A DNA stretch of 64,000 nt from Pseudobutyrivibrio sp. Its GTDB lineage: Bacteria > Bacillota > Clostridia > Lachnospirales > Lachnospiraceae. A program made the position numbers and the translations under genes. Below are positions 52,964 to 60,976 of this stretch, piece after piece. The notes below the pieces were generated by a model. That model was given only the letters and a program-made list of their open reading frames with translations, did not search any database and was not told where the DNA came from. The stretch is taken from positions 17,851 to 81,850 of the forward strand of contig NZ_JAFUSK010000002.1 of assembly GCF_017471675.1 (NCBI RefSeq). The letters run 5' to 3'. Each line of letters opens with the position of its first letter. Within the stretch, counting starts at the first letter, position 1.

Positions 52964-53878
52964 TTGGATAATATAAATGAGGAGCTAGAAAGACAACGCG
53001 CTAAGCGGAAACGCGTTGCACGCATGAAGAAATTTATTGTCACTACAGTTCTTGCGTTTATGCTTCTTACAATCACAGTCATGAGCATTTTATGCTACCA
53101 GGTTATATCTTTAAAGAGAGAGTTAAGAGAGCTTTCCAAACAGGTGTATGTGGCTACTGATGTGGAAGATTCTAGCGAAATGGTTGATGACAGCATATTA
53201 GATGATGTTTATAAGGTAGACGACATTGATAATATTGCTGAAGAAGGTGATATACCTAAGGTATATCTAACATTTGATGACGGCCCTAGTTCTAATACAG
53301 AAAATATTCTTAATATCTTAGATGATTATAATGTAAAGGCTACATTCTTTGTCTGTGGTAAGGATTTAGAGCTATACGGCGATGATTACAAACGAATAGT
53401 AGATGATGGTCATACTATAGGTATGCATTCATATAGTCATAATTTTGGTGATATTTATTCTTCAGGGGATGCATTTGCGGCTGATTACACCAAGATTCAT
53501 GATTTGATTCTTGATACTACCGGTGTTGATACAAAATACTATAGATTCCCTGGTGGAAGTAGTAATAGAGTTACCAGCACAAGTATGTCCACATTCATAA
53601 ATTATCTTAATGAGCAAAATGCTGTTTATTTTGATTGGAACGTAGCATCAGGTGATGCGACATCCCAAGCATTTACATCTGAACAGCTTATTGATAATGT
53701 GATGAAGGATGTGGTAAAATACAAGACGTCTGTAGTATTGTTGCATGATGCGTCTAATAAGAATGCAACAGTCGAAGCTTTACCTGGTTTAATTGAAGCT
53801 CTACAAGAAGAAGGAGCTATGATTTTACCAATAACAGATGAAACAACAATTATACAGCATGTTAATGTTGTACAATAA
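52964..53878 (+). CDS. Membrane-anchored polysaccharide deacetylase (NodB/CE4)
   Basis: 304 residues from TTG with GGGGAGGAAG upstream. A basic cytosolic N-terminus (RQRAKRKRVARMKK), one membrane helix (~25-48) and an acidic linker precede the NodB domain. CE4 motifs: TFDDGPSSNT (motif 1, Asp-Asp), HTIGMHSYSH (motif 2, metal His), YYRFPGGSSN (motif 3), DWNVASGD (motif 4) and VLLHD (motif 5). The catalytic residues look complete. It should remove N-acetyl groups from peptidoglycan or another cell-surface polysaccharide outside the membrane. It is followed 20 bp later by a bactofilin gene. Confidence 0.93.
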   Translation: MDNINEELERQRAKRKRVARMKKFIVTTVLAFMLLTITVMSILCYQVISLKRELRELSKQVYVATDVEDSSEMVDDSILDDVYKVDDIDNIAEEGDIPKVYLTFDDGPSSNTENILNILDDYNVKATFFVCGKDLELYGDDYKRIVDDGHTIGMHSYSHNFGDIYSSGDAFAADYTKIHDLILDTTGVDTKYYRFPGGSSNRVTSTSMSTFINYLNEQNAVYFDWNVASGDATSQAFTSEQLIDNVMKDVVKYKTSVVLLHDASNKNATVEALPGLIEALQEEGAMILPITDETTIIQHVNVVQ

Positions 53879-53898
53879 ATAAAAGTGGAGGATTTGTA

Positions 53899-54672
53899 AT
53901 GGGCTTTTTTAAGGATTTCAAAGAGGATTTCAATGATGCTTTAGATGAAATGACATGCGCAGAAGAGACACCAAACGAAGAGGTTATGGTTAATACTCTT
54001 GATGGGGATATTGATGTTGAATCTGAGCTTAACAAGCTTGATGGACTTCTAGAACAGGTAACCAAAAAGGTTGAGACACCTGTTGCTGCTAAGCCAGAGG
54101 CTGTTGCATCAGTTGAGCCACAAGAGGAGAAAAAATCATTCTTCGACACAAAAAAAGAAACTAAAATGGAGGCACCAAGAACAATGGATGTTATGGGAAA
54201 TGTTGCTGAGAATAAGACTCAGGCTTCAGATGAGAATGCAGTTATTACTGCAGGTATGAAGATTACAGGTAATGTTGAATCAATCGGTTCAATTGAAGTT
54301 CAGGGAGAAATCATTGGTGATGTTACATGTAATGGTAAGTTAGTTATTACAGGTAAGGTAAATGGTAATTCACAGTCTTCTGAATTCTTTGCAGATGCTG
54401 CTAAGATTGAAGGAGAGGTTGTTACATCAGGCACAGCTAAGGTTGGTGTTGGTTCTGTAATCATTGGTAATATCACAGCTACATCTGCTGTTATCGCTGG
54501 TGCTGTTAAGGGTGATATTGATGTTAACGGACCTGTTGTTGTTGATACATCTGCTGTAGTTATGGGTAATATTAAATCTCGTTCAGTACAGATTAACAAT
54601 GGTGCTGTTATCGAAGGTTTCTGCTCACAGAGCTATGCTGACGTTGATGTTAACAGCGTATTCAATATTTAA
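53899..54672 (+). CDS. Bactofilin (polymer-forming cytoskeletal protein)
   Basis: 257 residues. A ~115-residue acidic, probably disordered N-terminus is followed by the bactofilin beta-helix (AVITAGMKITGNVESIGSIEVQGEIIGDVTCNGKLVITGKVNG and further repeats up to QINNGAVIEGFCSQS). Bactofilins self-assemble without nucleotides and often place cell-wall enzymes. The long N-terminal extension may carry partners. Its neighbour is a wall or polysaccharide deacetylase, which suggests a shared task. SD GTGGAGG. Confidence 0.92.
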   Translation: MGFFKDFKEDFNDALDEMTCAEETPNEEVMVNTLDGDIDVESELNKLDGLLEQVTKKVETPVAAKPEAVASVEPQEEKKSFFDTKKETKMEAPRTMDVMGNVAENKTQASDENAVITAGMKITGNVESIGSIEVQGEIIGDVTCNGKLVITGKVNGNSQSSEFFADAAKIEGEVVTSGTAKVGVGSVIIGNITATSAVIAGAVKGDIDVNGPVVVDTSAVVMGNIKSRSVQINNGAVIEGFCSQSYADVDVNSVFNI

Positions 54673-54695
54673 TTATTACAGAGGAAATTTGGCAA

Positions 54696-55391
54696 ATGAA
54701 AAGAGTATTATTAAAGCTTAGCGGAGAAGCATTATCAGGTAACAAGGGGTTTGGATTTGACGAAGCTACATGTGTAATGGTAGCTAAGCAGGTTAAGAAG
54801 CTTGTAGATGATGGCGTACAGGTTGGCGTTGTTATTGGTGGTGGAAACTTCTGGAGAGGTCGTTCATCAGAGAAAATCGACAGAACTAAGGCTGACCAGA
54901 TTGGAATGCTTGCTACAGTTATGAATTGTGTTTATGTTTCTGAAATTTTCAGAACAGAAGGCATGAAGACATCTGTTCTTACTCCTTTTGAGTGTGGCAA
55001 TGTTTCAAAGCTTTATTCAAAGGATAGAGCTAACAAGTATTTCGATAGAAATATGGTTGTATTCTTTGCAGGTGGTACAGGACATCCTTACTTCTCAACA
55101 GATACTGCTACAGTACTTCGTGCAGTTGAAATTGAAGCAGATGTTATTTTACTGGCTAAGTCAATTGATGGCGTTTATGATAGTGACCCAGCAAAGAATC
55201 CAGATGCTAAGCGTTATGATGAAATCAGCATCCAGGATGTTATTGATCAGAAGCTTCAGGTTGTTGATATGACAGCTTCAATCATTGCAATGGAGCAAAA
55301 GATGCCTATGTATGTATTCTCTCTTAATGAAGAGGATTCAATTGTTAAGGCTATCACAGGAAAATTTAATGGAACAGTTGTTACTGTTTAA
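54696..55391 (+). CDS. pyrH: UMP kinase
   Basis: 231 residues. KLSGEALSGNKGFGFD, VIGGGNFWRGR, DQIGMLATVMN and the FFAGGTGHPYFSTDTATVLRA region are those of the bacterial amino-acid-kinase-type UMP kinase. It makes UDP from UMP and ATP. Typically follows tsf and precedes frr, as here apart from the two inserted genes. Confidence 0.98.
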   Translation: MKRVLLKLSGEALSGNKGFGFDEATCVMVAKQVKKLVDDGVQVGVVIGGGNFWRGRSSEKIDRTKADQIGMLATVMNCVYVSEIFRTEGMKTSVLTPFECGNVSKLYSKDRANKYFDRNMVVFFAGGTGHPYFSTDTATVLRAVEIEADVILLAKSIDGVYDSDPAKNPDAKRYDEISIQDVIDQKLQVVDMTASIIAMEQKMPMYVFSLNEEDSIVKAITGKFNGTVVTV

Positions 55392-55400
55392 GGAGGATTA

Positions 55401-55955
55401 ATGGATAATATACTTTCAACTTATGAAGAGAAGATGACAAAAAGCTACAATAATCTTGAAAGCGAATTTACAACAATCCGCGCTGGTAGAGCTAATCCAC
55501 ATATCTTAGACAAGATTACTGTTGATTATTATGGAGCACCAACTCCACTTCAGCAGGTTGCTAATATTTCAGTTCCAGAACCAAGACTTATTCAGATTCA
55601 GCCTTGGGAGCCTTCACTTGTGAAGGAAATTGAAAAAGCAATCAATATGTCAGATATTGGTATCAATCCTACTAACGATGGTAAGCTTATCCGTCTTGTT
55701 TTTCCTGAGCTTACAGAAGAGCGTCGTAAAGAGATTGCTAAGGATGTTAAGAAGCATGGTGAAGATGCTAAGGTTGCAATCAGAAATATCCGTAGAGATG
55801 CTATTGACGCATTAAAGAAACATTCTAAAGATGAAGGTGTTTCAGAGGATGAAATCAAGGATCTTGAGGATAAGTGCCAAAAGATGACAGATAAGTTCAT
55901 CGCTGAGGTAGATAAGGCTGTTGAGGCTAAGACAAAAGAGATTATGACTGTTTAA
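55401..55955 (+). CDS. frr: Ribosome recycling factor
   Basis: 184 residues, the normal size. TIRAGRANPHILDKITVDYYGAPTPLQQVANISVPEPR and the C-terminal helices (VRRRDAID-like IRNIRRDAIDALKK) are typical. It splits post-termination ribosomes with EF-G. SD AAGGAGG, 9 bp after pyrH. Confidence 0.98.
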   Translation: MDNILSTYEEKMTKSYNNLESEFTTIRAGRANPHILDKITVDYYGAPTPLQQVANISVPEPRLIQIQPWEPSLVKEIEKAINMSDIGINPTNDGKLIRLVFPELTEERRKEIAKDVKKHGEDAKVAIRNIRRDAIDALKKHSKDEGVSEDEIKDLEDKCQKMTDKFIAEVDKAVEAKTKEIMTV

Positions 55956-55971
55956 TTTTTAGTAGTCTATT

Positions 55972-56000
55972 AAGGGGCACATTTATTGTGCCCTTTTCAA
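55972..56000 (+). terminator. Intrinsic terminator after frr
   Basis: AAGGGGCACA pairs with TGTGCCCTTT (one G-U pair) around a short TTTAT loop, followed by a T/C/A-rich tail. Some read-through into uppS is likely, since no separate promoter is obvious in the short gap. Confidence 0.6.
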
Positions 56001-56026
56001 TTATTTATTTAGATTTTGGAGGTGCT

Positions 56027-56725
56027 ATGAACGTACCAGAGCATATAGCTATTATTTTGGATGGCAATGGCCGTTGGGCAAAGTCTAAGGGCATGCCACG
56101 TACTTATGGTCACACAGTAGGTGCAAAGAATGTTGAAACAATATGTAGAGCTGCCCATGATTTAGGGGTTAAATACGTTACTATGTACGCTTTCTCTACA
56201 GAAAACTGGTCTAGACCTGCTGATGAGGTTAAGGCTTTGATGAAGCTTCTTGGAGAATATATCAAGACATGTATGAAAACAGCCAAGAAGGATAATCTTA
56301 GAGTTAGATTTATCGGTGATTTATCAAAGCTTGATGATAAGCTTAAAAATAGTATTGCTGAACTTACTGAATATTCATCTCAGTTCACAGGTTTGACACT
56401 TACTATTGCTATAAATTACGGTAGTAGAGATGAAATGACCAGGGCAATCAGACAAATTTCTACTGATGTTAAGGATGGCAAGCTAGAGGCTAGTGATATT
56501 GATGAAAAGCTGTTTTCTTCATATCTTGATACAAGGGATATTCCGGACCCTGATTTTATGATTAGAACATCTGGAGAGCAAAGACTGTCTAATTATCTAT
56601 TATGGCAGTTAGCTTATGCAGAGTTTTATTTTACACCTGTACCTTGGCCTGAGTTTACTCCTGATGAGCTTAAGAAGGCTGTAGAAGAATACGATAAAAG
56701 AAATCGTCGTTTTGGCGGTATATAG
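56027..56725 (+). CDS. uppS: Isoprenyl (undecaprenyl) diphosphate synthase
   Basis: 232 residues from ATG 56027 with GGAGGT 3 nt before it; an upstream in-frame start at 55988 lies in the terminator. The cis-prenyltransferase signatures IAIILDGNGRWAKSKGMPRTYGHTVGAKN and DPDFMIRTSGEQRLSNYLLWQLAYAEFYF are intact. It builds the C55 lipid carrier for cell-wall synthesis. Confidence 0.97.
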   Translation: MNVPEHIAIILDGNGRWAKSKGMPRTYGHTVGAKNVETICRAAHDLGVKYVTMYAFSTENWSRPADEVKALMKLLGEYIKTCMKTAKKDNLRVRFIGDLSKLDDKLKNSIAELTEYSSQFTGLTLTIAINYGSRDEMTRAIRQISTDVKDGKLEASDIDEKLFSSYLDTRDIPDPDFMIRTSGEQRLSNYLLWQLAYAEFYFTPVPWPEFTPDELKKAVEEYDKRNRRFGGI

Positions 56726-56737
56726 GAAGGAAAATTT

Positions 56738-57541
56738 ATGTTTATTACTAGATTGACAAGTGGAATTATTCTTGTGGCATTAGCACTTATATTTATATGT
56801 ACTGGTGGGGATGTTCTGCTGGCAGCAATGCTTATATTATCACTTATTGGCATGTTTGAAATCTACAGGATTTTTAAGATTGAAAAGAGCCTTCCAGGAA
56901 TACTTGGTTATTTATCATGTATTACATATTATATGGATTTAAGATTTAAATTTTGCCAGGATGTTATGGTGATTTTCTTGGCATTTTTAATAATTCTTTT
57001 GGCAGTATTTGTATTTGGATATCCTAAATATCATACACATCAAGTTATGGCTGCGTTTTTTGGTGTTTTCTATGTAGGGGTTATGCTTTCGTTTTTATAC
57101 CAGACACGTATGCTTGAAGGCGGACAATATATTGTTTGGCTTATATTCCTTTGCTCTTGGGGCTGCGATACTTGCGCATATTGCGTCGGTGTACTATTTG
57201 GCAAACACAAAATGTCACCACTTCTTTCTCCTAAGAAATCAGTGGAGGGGGCAATTGGTGGCGTGGCAGGAACCATGTTATTAACTGCTATTTATTGCGT
57301 TGCCATATCGGCAGCATTTAAGATTGATAACATTGTTATTTTGCCACTTGTTATTATCTCTGGTATAGGAGCTCTTATTTCCATGATTGGAGATTTAGCT
57401 GCCTCAGCTATCAAACGTAATTTTGATATAAAGGACTATGGAAAGCTTATTCCTGGTCACGGTGGTGTGTTAGACAGATTTGATAGTATGATTATTACAG
57501 CGCCTATCATCTTTTTCTTAGCATACTATTTCTATATTTAA
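56738..57541 (+). CDS. cdsA: Phosphatidate cytidylyltransferase
   Basis: 267 residues with about seven or eight membrane segments and the C-terminal CDP-diglyceride synthase signature SMIGDLAASAIKRNFDIKDYGKLIPGHGGVLDRFDS. It makes CDP-diacylglycerol for phospholipids. SD AGGAAGG. Standard order uppS-cdsA-dxr. Confidence 0.97.
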   Translation: MFITRLTSGIILVALALIFICTGGDVLLAAMLILSLIGMFEIYRIFKIEKSLPGILGYLSCITYYMDLRFKFCQDVMVIFLAFLIILLAVFVFGYPKYHTHQVMAAFFGVFYVGVMLSFLYQTRMLEGGQYIVWLIFLCSWGCDTCAYCVGVLFGKHKMSPLLSPKKSVEGAIGGVAGTMLLTAIYCVAISAAFKIDNIVILPLVIISGIGALISMIGDLAASAIKRNFDIKDYGKLIPGHGGVLDRFDSMIITAPIIFFLAYYFYI

Positions 57542-57560
57542 TTAATTAGAGGTGGACGTT

Positions 57561-58709
57561 ATGTCACAGAAGTTAGCTATTTTAGGTTCGACCGGGTCTA
57601 TAGGAACACAGACCCTTGATATAGTTTCTCAGAATCCAGATGACTTACAGGTTGTTGCAATGTCATGTGGAAAAAATATTGATTTATTTGAAAAGCAGAT
57701 TAGAAAATATCGTCCTAGTCTTGTTTCTATTGGTACTGAAGAATTGGCGGCAGATTTAAAGACAAGACTTTCAGATATTGAGATAAAGATTGTCTATGGC
57801 ATGGATGGTCTTATAGATGTAGCCATTTATGATAAAGCAGATACAGTGGTTACTGCTGTTGTAGGAATGATTGGTGTAAAGCCTACAATCGCTGCTATAA
57901 ATGCAGGCAAAACTATAGCCCTTGCTAACAAGGAAACTCTTGTTACAGCTGGGCATATTATTATGCCACTTGCAAAGGAAAAGGGAGTATCAATTCTTCC
58001 TGTAGATAGTGAACATAGTGCAATTTTTCAGTCACTTAATGGTGAAAGACACAATAAGATTTCTAAGATTTTACTTACAGCATCAGGTGGACCTTTCAGA
58101 GGTCGCACTTTAGAAGAGCTTGAAAATGTTAGATTAGAAGATGCCTTAAAGCATCCTAACTGGTCTATGGGAGCTAAGATTACTATTGATTCAGCTACCA
58201 TGATTAATAAAGGCCTAGAGGTTATGGAGGCTAAGTGGCTATTTGGCGTCAATCTTAATCAGGTGGAGGTGGTTGTTCATCCACAGAGTATATTGCATTC
58301 AGCAGTAGAGTTTATGGATGGGGCAGTAATCGGCCAGATGGGTACACCTGATATGAGACTACCTATACTTTACGCACTGTTTTATCCTAACAGAAAGACT
58401 TTGTATGCTGAGCCTTTGGATTTGTTTAAGGTGGGAACACTTACATTTGAAAAGCCTGATATGGAAACATTTTACGGACTTTCACTTGCTTATGACGCTA
58501 TGGATGCAGGTGGAAATGTTCCTACAGTATTCAATGCTGCAAATGAGAGGGCAGTTGCCAAGTTTTTGAATAATAAGATTAAGTTTTTAGAGATTCCTGA
58601 AATTGTATCTGATGCAATGATGAATGTAGATTTTATTGACAATCCTTCTATTGAACAGGTATTAGAAACAGAACAGATGACTTACGATTATATTGAGAGC
58701 AGGTGGTAG
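57561..58709 (+). CDS. dxr: 1-deoxy-D-xylulose 5-phosphate reductoisomerase
   Basis: 382 residues from ATG 57561 (GAGGTGG upstream). NADPH-binding LGSTGSIGTQTLDI, metal and substrate motifs DSEHSAIFQSL and TASGGPFRG, and KHPNWSMGAKITIDSATMINKGLEVMEA are all present. It makes methylerythritol 4-phosphate, the second step of the MEP isoprenoid pathway, in the same cluster as ispG. Confidence 0.98.
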   Translation: MSQKLAILGSTGSIGTQTLDIVSQNPDDLQVVAMSCGKNIDLFEKQIRKYRPSLVSIGTEELAADLKTRLSDIEIKIVYGMDGLIDVAIYDKADTVVTAVVGMIGVKPTIAAINAGKTIALANKETLVTAGHIIMPLAKEKGVSILPVDSEHSAIFQSLNGERHNKISKILLTASGGPFRGRTLEELENVRLEDALKHPNWSMGAKITIDSATMINKGLEVMEAKWLFGVNLNQVEVVVHPQSILHSAVEFMDGAVIGQMGTPDMRLPILYALFYPNRKTLYAEPLDLFKVGTLTFEKPDMETFYGLSLAYDAMDAGGNVPTVFNAANERAVAKFLNNKIKFLEIPEIVSDAMMNVDFIDNPSIEQVLETEQMTYDYIESRW

Positions 58710-58712
58710 TTT

Positions 58713-59747
58713 ATGAAAATAATTCTTGCCATACTTATATTTAGCTTTATTATTATTTTTCATGAGTTAGGGCATTTTTTATTTGCAAAAAAGTGTAATG
58801 TTAAGGTTAATGAATTTACATTAGGCCTTGGACCTACAATTCTTTCCTGGGGCAAGGGGGAGACAAAATATTGTCTGAAGCTTTTGCCTTTTGGCGGTTC
58901 TTGTGTTATGGAAGGTGAGGATGAGGAAAGCGATAGCGATAGAGCCTTTAGCAAGAAATCCTTATGGGAAAGATTTCAGATTGTTTTCGCAGGACCTTTC
59001 TTTAATTTTATCCTTGCATACATACTTTCAGTTGTTTATATTGCTTGCATTGGTGTTAATGATACTACTATTACAGATGTAATGGAAAATATGCCAGCAG
59101 CTGAGGCAGGTATGAAGGCTGGAGATAAGATTATTAGCATTGATGGCTATAATGTTCATTTTTATAATGAAGTTAGCATTTATACATTTTTGAATGCTGA
59201 TGAGGATGACTACACAGTAGTATATTTAAGAGAAGGACAAAAGCACACTACAACTATTACACCGGTATATTCAAAAGAAGCTGGAAAAAAGATGCTAGGT
59301 GTTACCAAAACAAATGATTATCAAAAGGTATCGCCCCTTAAGGTCCTTGAGTATTCTGTGTACGAGATTAAATATCAGATATATATAACATTATCCAGCT
59401 TGAAGCTACTATTTACAGGTCAAGTATCCATGAATGAGGTTTCTGGCCCTGTAGGTGTAGTATCTACTATATCAAATGTATATGATGAATCAGTTACAAG
59501 CGGAATATTTTATGTATTTATAAATCTTACTTCCATTGCAATACTGCTTACTGCAAATCTTGGTGTTATGAACCTACTTCCTTTCCCAGCACTGGATGGA
59601 GGAAGAATCTTACTTTTCATCATCGAAGGAATCAGAGGTAAAAAGATGAGACCAGAAATAGAAAACGGAATTAATCTGGTTGGCTTTGGTTTACTTATGG
59701 TTCTTATGGTAGTGGTAATGTACAATGATATTTTAAAATTAATGTAG
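58713..59747 (+). CDS. rseP: Site-2 intramembrane metalloprotease RseP (RasP)
   Basis: 344 residues. Zinc motif FHELGHFLFAKK (about residue 15). Membrane segments lie at the N-terminus, at ~93-115 and near the C-terminus. A PDZ domain lies at about 120-185. The second catalytic motif is MNLLPFPALDGGR (NxxPxxxLDG). It cleaves anti-sigma factors and signal-peptide remnants within the membrane. Starts 3 bp after dxr. Confidence 0.97.
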   Translation: MKIILAILIFSFIIIFHELGHFLFAKKCNVKVNEFTLGLGPTILSWGKGETKYCLKLLPFGGSCVMEGEDEESDSDRAFSKKSLWERFQIVFAGPFFNFILAYILSVVYIACIGVNDTTITDVMENMPAAEAGMKAGDKIISIDGYNVHFYNEVSIYTFLNADEDDYTVVYLREGQKHTTTITPVYSKEAGKKMLGVTKTNDYQKVSPLKVLEYSVYEIKYQIYITLSSLKLLFTGQVSMNEVSGPVGVVSTISNVYDESVTSGIFYVFINLTSIAILLTANLGVMNLLPFPALDGGRILLFIIEGIRGKKMRPEIENGINLVGFGLLMVLMVVVMYNDILKLM

Positions 59748-59757
59748 AGGTTTTATT

Positions 59758-60816
59758 ATGAAAACTACAGAGGTTAAAATTGGAAATAGAGTGATTGGTG
59801 GGGACAATCCTATCCTTATCCAATCTATGACAAATACAAAGACACAGGATGTTGATGCAACTGTTGCTCAGATTAAAGAGCTTGAAAAAGCAGGCTGCGA
59901 TATTATCAGATGCGCTGTTCCAGATATAGATGCTGCTAAGGCTATTGCAAAGATAAAAGAACAAATCAACATCCCTCTTGTTGCAGATATTCATTTTGAC
60001 TATAGACTTGCTATTGCAGCTATTGAAAATGGTGCTGACAAAATCAGAATTAATCCAGGTAACATTGGAAGCGAAGAAAGAATTAAGGCTGTTGTTGATG
60101 CAGCAAAGGCTAAGAATATTCCAATTAGAGTTGGTGTTAACTCAGGCTCTTTAGAGAAGAATCTTGTAGAAAAGTACGGTGGCGTTACAGCAGAAGGTCT
60201 TGTTGAATCAGCTCTTGATAAGGTAGCAATTATCGAAAGATTAGGCTATGACAATCTTGTAATCAGTATCAAATCCTCTGATGTTATGATGTGCGTTAAG
60301 GCTCATGAGCTTATTGCAGATAAGACTACCCATCCTCTTCATGTAGGCATTACAGAAGCCGGCACTCTTAAGGCTGGCAACATCAAGAGTGCATGTGGTC
60401 TTTCTATGATTTTATCCCAGGGCATTGGCGATACCATTCGTGTATCTCTTACAGGCGACCCTATCGAAGAAATTAAATCCGCTAAGCTTATCCTTCGTAC
60501 ACTTGGCCTTAGAAAAGGTGGAATAGAGGTAGTATCCTGTCCTACCTGCGGCCGTACCCAAATAGATTTAATTGGCCTTGCCAATAAGGTAGAAAATCTC
60601 GTAGAAGAATTTTCAGATTTGGACATTAAAGTAGCTGTCATGGGTTGCGTAGTAAATGGCCCAGGTGAAGCCAAAGAAGCCGACCTCGGCGTAGCCGGCG
60701 GCATCGGCGAAGGCCTCCTCATCAAACACGGTGAAGTCATCCGCAAAATGCCCGAGTCCGAACTTCTAGGCGCCCTCCGCCAAGAACTTATCGCCTGGCC
60801 TCGCCCACAATCGTAA
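59758..60816 (+). CDS. ispG: 4-hydroxy-3-methylbut-2-enyl diphosphate synthase (flavodoxin type)
   Basis: 352 residues, the short bacterial form. PILIQSMTNTKTQD, the TIM-barrel core, and the iron-sulfur cluster cysteines in VSCPTCGRTQ and VMGCVVNGPGEAKEAD are present. It is the sixth step of the MEP pathway. Base composition changes sharply near the end: 60661-60720 is 41 of 60 G or C, with codons mostly ending in C, unlike the rest of the gene and all neighbours. The protein still reads normally through this part. Confidence 0.97.
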   Translation: MKTTEVKIGNRVIGGDNPILIQSMTNTKTQDVDATVAQIKELEKAGCDIIRCAVPDIDAAKAIAKIKEQINIPLVADIHFDYRLAIAAIENGADKIRINPGNIGSEERIKAVVDAAKAKNIPIRVGVNSGSLEKNLVEKYGGVTAEGLVESALDKVAIIERLGYDNLVISIKSSDVMMCVKAHELIADKTTHPLHVGITEAGTLKAGNIKSACGLSMILSQGIGDTIRVSLTGDPIEEIKSAKLILRTLGLRKGGIEVVSCPTCGRTQIDLIGLANKVENLVEEFSDLDIKVAVMGCVVNGPGEAKEADLGVAGGIGEGLLIKHGEVIRKMPESELLGALRQELIAWPRPQS

Positions 60817-60835
60817 ATAATTATTTTTTATGCTC

Positions 60836-60867
60836 TGTAGTTTTTTCTAAAAACTACAAGCTTTTTA
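60836..60867 (+). terminator. Hairpin after ispG, probable terminator
   Basis: TGTAGTTTTT and AAAAACTACA form a 10-bp stem with a TCT loop; a run of five T follows after AGC. The T run is slightly displaced, so strength is uncertain. Confidence 0.55.
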
Positions 60868-60871
60868 GTGA

Positions 60872-60964
60872 GGGGGTAGCTGTCAAACTAATTATTACTG
60901 AAGGAGCCAATCTCGCGACGAGGTAATAATTAGTTTGATAGCGTAACCCCCGGACTAACCCCCC
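60872..60964 (+). promoter_or_regulatory. Long hairpin in the polC leader
   Basis: The arms 60881-60898 and 60923-60940 form an 18-bp stem: 16 bp perfect (60883-60898 with 60923-60938), plus a G-U and a U-A pair. The stem continues after a small bulge into GGGGGT (60872-60877) with ACCCCC (60946-60951). The apical part holds a small CTCG/CGAG hairpin. A second C run (60959-60964), part of a repeated TAACCCCC, lies just before the polC ribosome site and could pair with the same G run. The leader could therefore switch between two folds. No known class was recognised. Confidence 0.5.
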
Positions 60965-60976
60965 TGGAGATATGTT

